Below are positions 14,188-15,626 of a stretch of DNA of 15,626 bases, in pieces (the stretch's first letter is position 1; each line of letters opens with the position of its first letter). The DNA is taken from contig JADHYG010000022.1 of assembly GCA_016782545.1 (NCBI GenBank), positions 1 through 15,626 on the forward strand, written 5' to 3'. Made by a program: the position numbers and the translations under genes. This stretch comes from Candidatus Microgenomates bacterium. Lineage in GTDB: Bacteria; Patescibacteria; Microgenomatia; JADHYG01. The notes under the pieces were generated by a model, which saw only the letters and a list, made by a program, of their open reading frames with translations, did no database searches and had not been told where the DNA came from.

Positions 14188-15626
14188 TTATTTTTCTCTC
14201 TCCAAATCAGTCTCGACCATCATTTTTACCAATTCTTTGAAGCTCGTTTCTGGTTTCCAGCCTAAAAATTTTTTTGCTCTGCCAGGATCAGCAATAAGCC
14301 GTTGAACCTCTGACGGCCGCAAAAATTCTTTACTCGTTTTAACATATCTTTGCCAATCTTTTATACCCACAACAGCAAAGGCATTGGTAACAAAATCTCT
14401 AACTGAATGACTTTCACCAGTGCCAATAACAAAATCAGAAGGTTTTTTTTGCTGCAGCATTAGATGCATTGCCTTGCAATTTCCAGTAACGGCAATTCCC
14501 CCGCTTTTATTAATTACTATTGTTTCGTTTTTTGTTGTAATGCACCAAACTTTTTCATCACTTTCTTCCTCAAAACAATCAATTATATAAGCATATTTTT
14601 TTCTTAAAGCAACTAATACACACCTCCAGACACCAGATTTCCTTTGACTAATTATTGTCCGATAACCTATAATGGTAGCAACCGCCTGGAAGGCAAAAAG
14701 CAAATCTTTTCTTTTTGAAATGTATGTCTTTACTGCCCAACAACCATCTCCATTCATCATTGCCTCAAGCAATATTCTCAATTGTCCATCTCCTGCCTTA
14801 TATATCCATTTAGGCATTTGATGTACATCAAAACCGTCAAAGTAACCTATTATCTCTCTGGAGCTATCACTATTAAAGATAAACTCTACAACTCCATCGC
14901 TTTTTTCTCTTACTCTATAGATAAGATTAAGACTTTCAAGACAATTTTTTATATCTTCATAAAACTTTTTGTTTTTGAGCTTAGATTGGGACAATGAAAT
15001 CCGCAAAGTTCGATTGCCCTCATATAAGCTGCCTTCACTTAATAAATAACCAATTAATTTAAACCAATCGTCTTTTATTTTTAAATCTTTATTTTTATAA
15101 CCTTGAGTATGAGGCAGTCTAAAATCATATTTTCTTCTCAATTTTAAATCTTTTAATTTATTATAAAAATCCTGAGCCTCACAAACCTTCCATTCACTCC
15201 ACCCGCCCTTACTTTTCTTGGATTTTTTTTGATAATAGATTCTATGATTAGCCGAACAACGCAACTTTAATCCCCGACCTTGAAAAATATACATTTTTCC
15301 TTTGTTCTTTATTAAAACTTTCTTTATAACCTTATCTTGTTCCAAGCAATTTGCCTTAGTATTATAGTTCAGAACTATATCTCCGGCTTTTATCTCATTA
15401 AAATATTTAAAGCCTTCCGTTGTTAAAATGCTTGTATCTAAATCTATACAATAATCACCTGCAAATCCCCAATCGCGTCGAGCATTCAAATTACCTAAAA
15501 CAAGTTTTTTTTGTTTGCCCAATTTAATCCTTGCCACAGCCAAACTGATTTTTCTAGTAACAAACTCTTGACCTCTCCGAGGACTATTATGAATCCAGGT
15601 ATGACCAATTCCTGCAGAAAAGGTGT
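14188..15626 (-). CDS. gmd: GDP-mannose 4,6-dehydratase, intein-containing, 5' end outside window
   Basis: Converts GDP-mannose to GDP-4-keto-6-deoxymannose, the precursor of GDP-fucose, GDP-rhamnose and other 6-deoxyhexoses. The frame stays open to the right edge: residues before the in-frame TTG at 15543 read HNSPRRGQEFVTRKIS, the Gmd substrate-loop motif, so the true start lies beyond the window. Then come LGNLNARRDWGFAGDY, a 324-residue intein, and the C-extein beginning CKAMHLMLQQ, followed by FVIGTGESHSVRDFV, EFLRPSEVQRLIADPGRAK and LGWKPETSFKELV, all classic Gmd C-terminal motifs. Removing the intein restores an uninterrupted family sequence (58 residues before and 96 after, within the window). 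The catalytic Tyr-x-x-x-Lys would be upstream and is unseen. The usual FNHESPRRG is WIHNSPRRG here. TAA is followed immediately by the uxs ATG. Confidence 0.93.
   Translation of the reverse strand, partial: TFSAGIGHTWIHNSPRRGQEFVTRKISLAVARIKLGKQKKLVLGNLNARRDWGFAGDYCIDLDTSILTTEGFKYFNEIKAGDIVLNYNTKANCLEQDKVIKKVLIKNKGKMYIFQGRGLKLRCSANHRIYYQKKSKKSKGGWSEWKVCEAQDFYNKLKDLKLRRKYDFRLPHTQGYKNKDLKIKDDWFKLIGYLLSEGSLYEGNRTLRISLSQSKLKNKKFYEDIKNCLESLNLIYRVREKSDGVVEFIFNSDSSREIIGYFDGFDVHQMPKWIYKAGDGQLRILLEAMMNGDGCWAVKTYISKRKDLLFAFQAVATIIGYRTIISQRKSGVWRCVLVALRKKYAYIIDCFEEESDEKVWCITTKNETIVINKSGGIAVTGNCKAMHLMLQQKKPSDFVIGTGESHSVRDFVTNAFAVVGIKDWQRYVKTSKEFLRPSEVQRLIADPGRAKKFLGWKPETSFKELVKMMVETDLEREK
14479..15450 (-). 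mobile_element. Intein (324 residues) inserted in Gmd
   Basis: Protein-splicing element bounded by Cys1 (codon 15448-15450) and Asn324 (14479-14481), with Cys as the first residue of the C-extein. Splicing domain blocks: CIDLDTSILTTEGFKYFNEI (1-20), the N-terminal block A pattern CxDxDTxI...G; AGDIVLNYN (22-30); CSANHRIYY (65-73), block B, with Ser66-x-x-His69 in place of Thr-x-x-His; VWCITTKNETIVI (301-313), block F; and IAVTGN (319-324), block G, with Gly323 where His is usual. Two LAGLIDADG motifs lie between. The insertion point, after GDY of the RDWGFAGDY motif, is among the most conserved parts of Gmd, as is usual for inteins. The host sequence joins perfectly across it, supporting in-frame splicing rather than gene damage. 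No stops or frameshifts are seen. Confidence 0.93.
14566..15069 (-). other. LAGLIDADG homing endonuclease domain within the Gmd intein
   Basis: Intein residues ~128-295 contain two dodecapeptide-like motifs: WFKLIGYLLSEGSL (129-142) with acidic Glu139, and LRILLEAMMNGDGCW (224-238) with acidic Asp235. They are about 96 residues apart, the usual spacing of the two halves of a monomeric LAGLIDADG (DOD) enzyme. Both metal-binding acidic positions are kept (Glu replaces Asp in the first, which also occurs in family members), so the nuclease may be active and able to home into intein-free gmd alleles. The domain edges are approximate. Confidence 0.75.

Noticed and set aside
14479..15450. Gmd as a pseudogene broken by an insertion
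   Set aside because: The insert is in frame, has no stops, carries intein splice blocks and rejoins the family sequence exactly, so it is an intein rather than a disrupting element.
15541..15543. In-frame TTG as the start of the gmd gene
   Set aside because: The frame is open to the window edge and the upstream residues match the Gmd SPRRG...FVTRK motif, so the codon is an internal Leu and the gene is simply cut by the window.
1..15626. Recoded UGA (code 25) as in Gracilibacteria
   Set aside because: TGA ends two genes exactly at ATGA overlaps with the next start, and family alignments need no in-frame TGA, so the standard bacterial code fits.
1..15626. CRISPR array, tRNA, rRNA, IS element or prophage genes
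   Set aside because: No spaced direct repeats, no cloverleaf or rRNA-like sequence and no transposase or integrase motifs were found; the intein is the only mobile element seen.

Overview
This AT-rich window is almost completely filled with genes. It looks like part of a surface-glycan locus from a bacterium of the Patescibacteria (Candidate Phyla Radiation) type, Microgenomates or Parcubacteria-like. That placement is inference from several traits: very tight packing, overlapping genes, few recognisable Shine-Dalgarno sites, a mix of ATG and GTG starts, many small polytopic glycosyltransferases and an intein in a metabolic enzyme. TGA is used as an ordinary stop (the ATGA overlaps at 6652-6655 and 12041-12044), so the window does not use the UGA=Gly code of Gracilibacteria/Absconditabacteria.

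Layout, reading the minus strand from the right edge. (1) 15626-11412 is one minus-strand run: GDP-mannose 4,6-dehydratase (5' end outside the window, interrupted by a 324-residue intein), a UDP-glucuronate decarboxylase-like epimerase, a polyprenyl-phosphate mannose synthase fused to a GtrA domain, and a DedA/VTT membrane protein. (2) 10327-11415 is the only complete plus-strand gene, a GT-C type membrane glycosyltransferase that converges on the DedA gene with overlapping stop codons. (3) 10303-95 is a second minus-strand run of eight genes: a GT2 polyprenyl-phosphate sugar synthase, two tandem paralogous GT39-like enzymes, an ALG5-like GT2, two more GT39/PMT-like enzymes, a large PF10131/YfhO-like membrane protein and a Wzx-type flippase. 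A short open frame at 1-89 is probably the tail of another plus-strand gene.

How the parts fit together (inference). The sugar-nucleotide enzymes supply GDP-6-deoxyhexose precursors and UDP-xylose. Three GT2 enzymes load sugars onto polyprenyl phosphate on the cytoplasmic side. GtrA- and Wzx-type proteins would move lipid-linked sugars or glycans across the membrane. The battery of GT-C enzymes would then transfer sugars from the lipid carriers to glycans or proteins outside.

The most striking items are the Gmd intein (Cys at both splice junctions, Gly in place of the penultimate His, LAGLIDADG endonuclease), a seven-base tandem repeat inside the coding sequence of the decarboxylase, a pair of adjacent mini-hairpins between two operon genes, and a near-consensus promoter that would give an almost leaderless GTG-start mRNA. 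No tRNA, rRNA, CRISPR array, IS element or convincing terminator was seen. No gap between genes exceeds about 60 bases.
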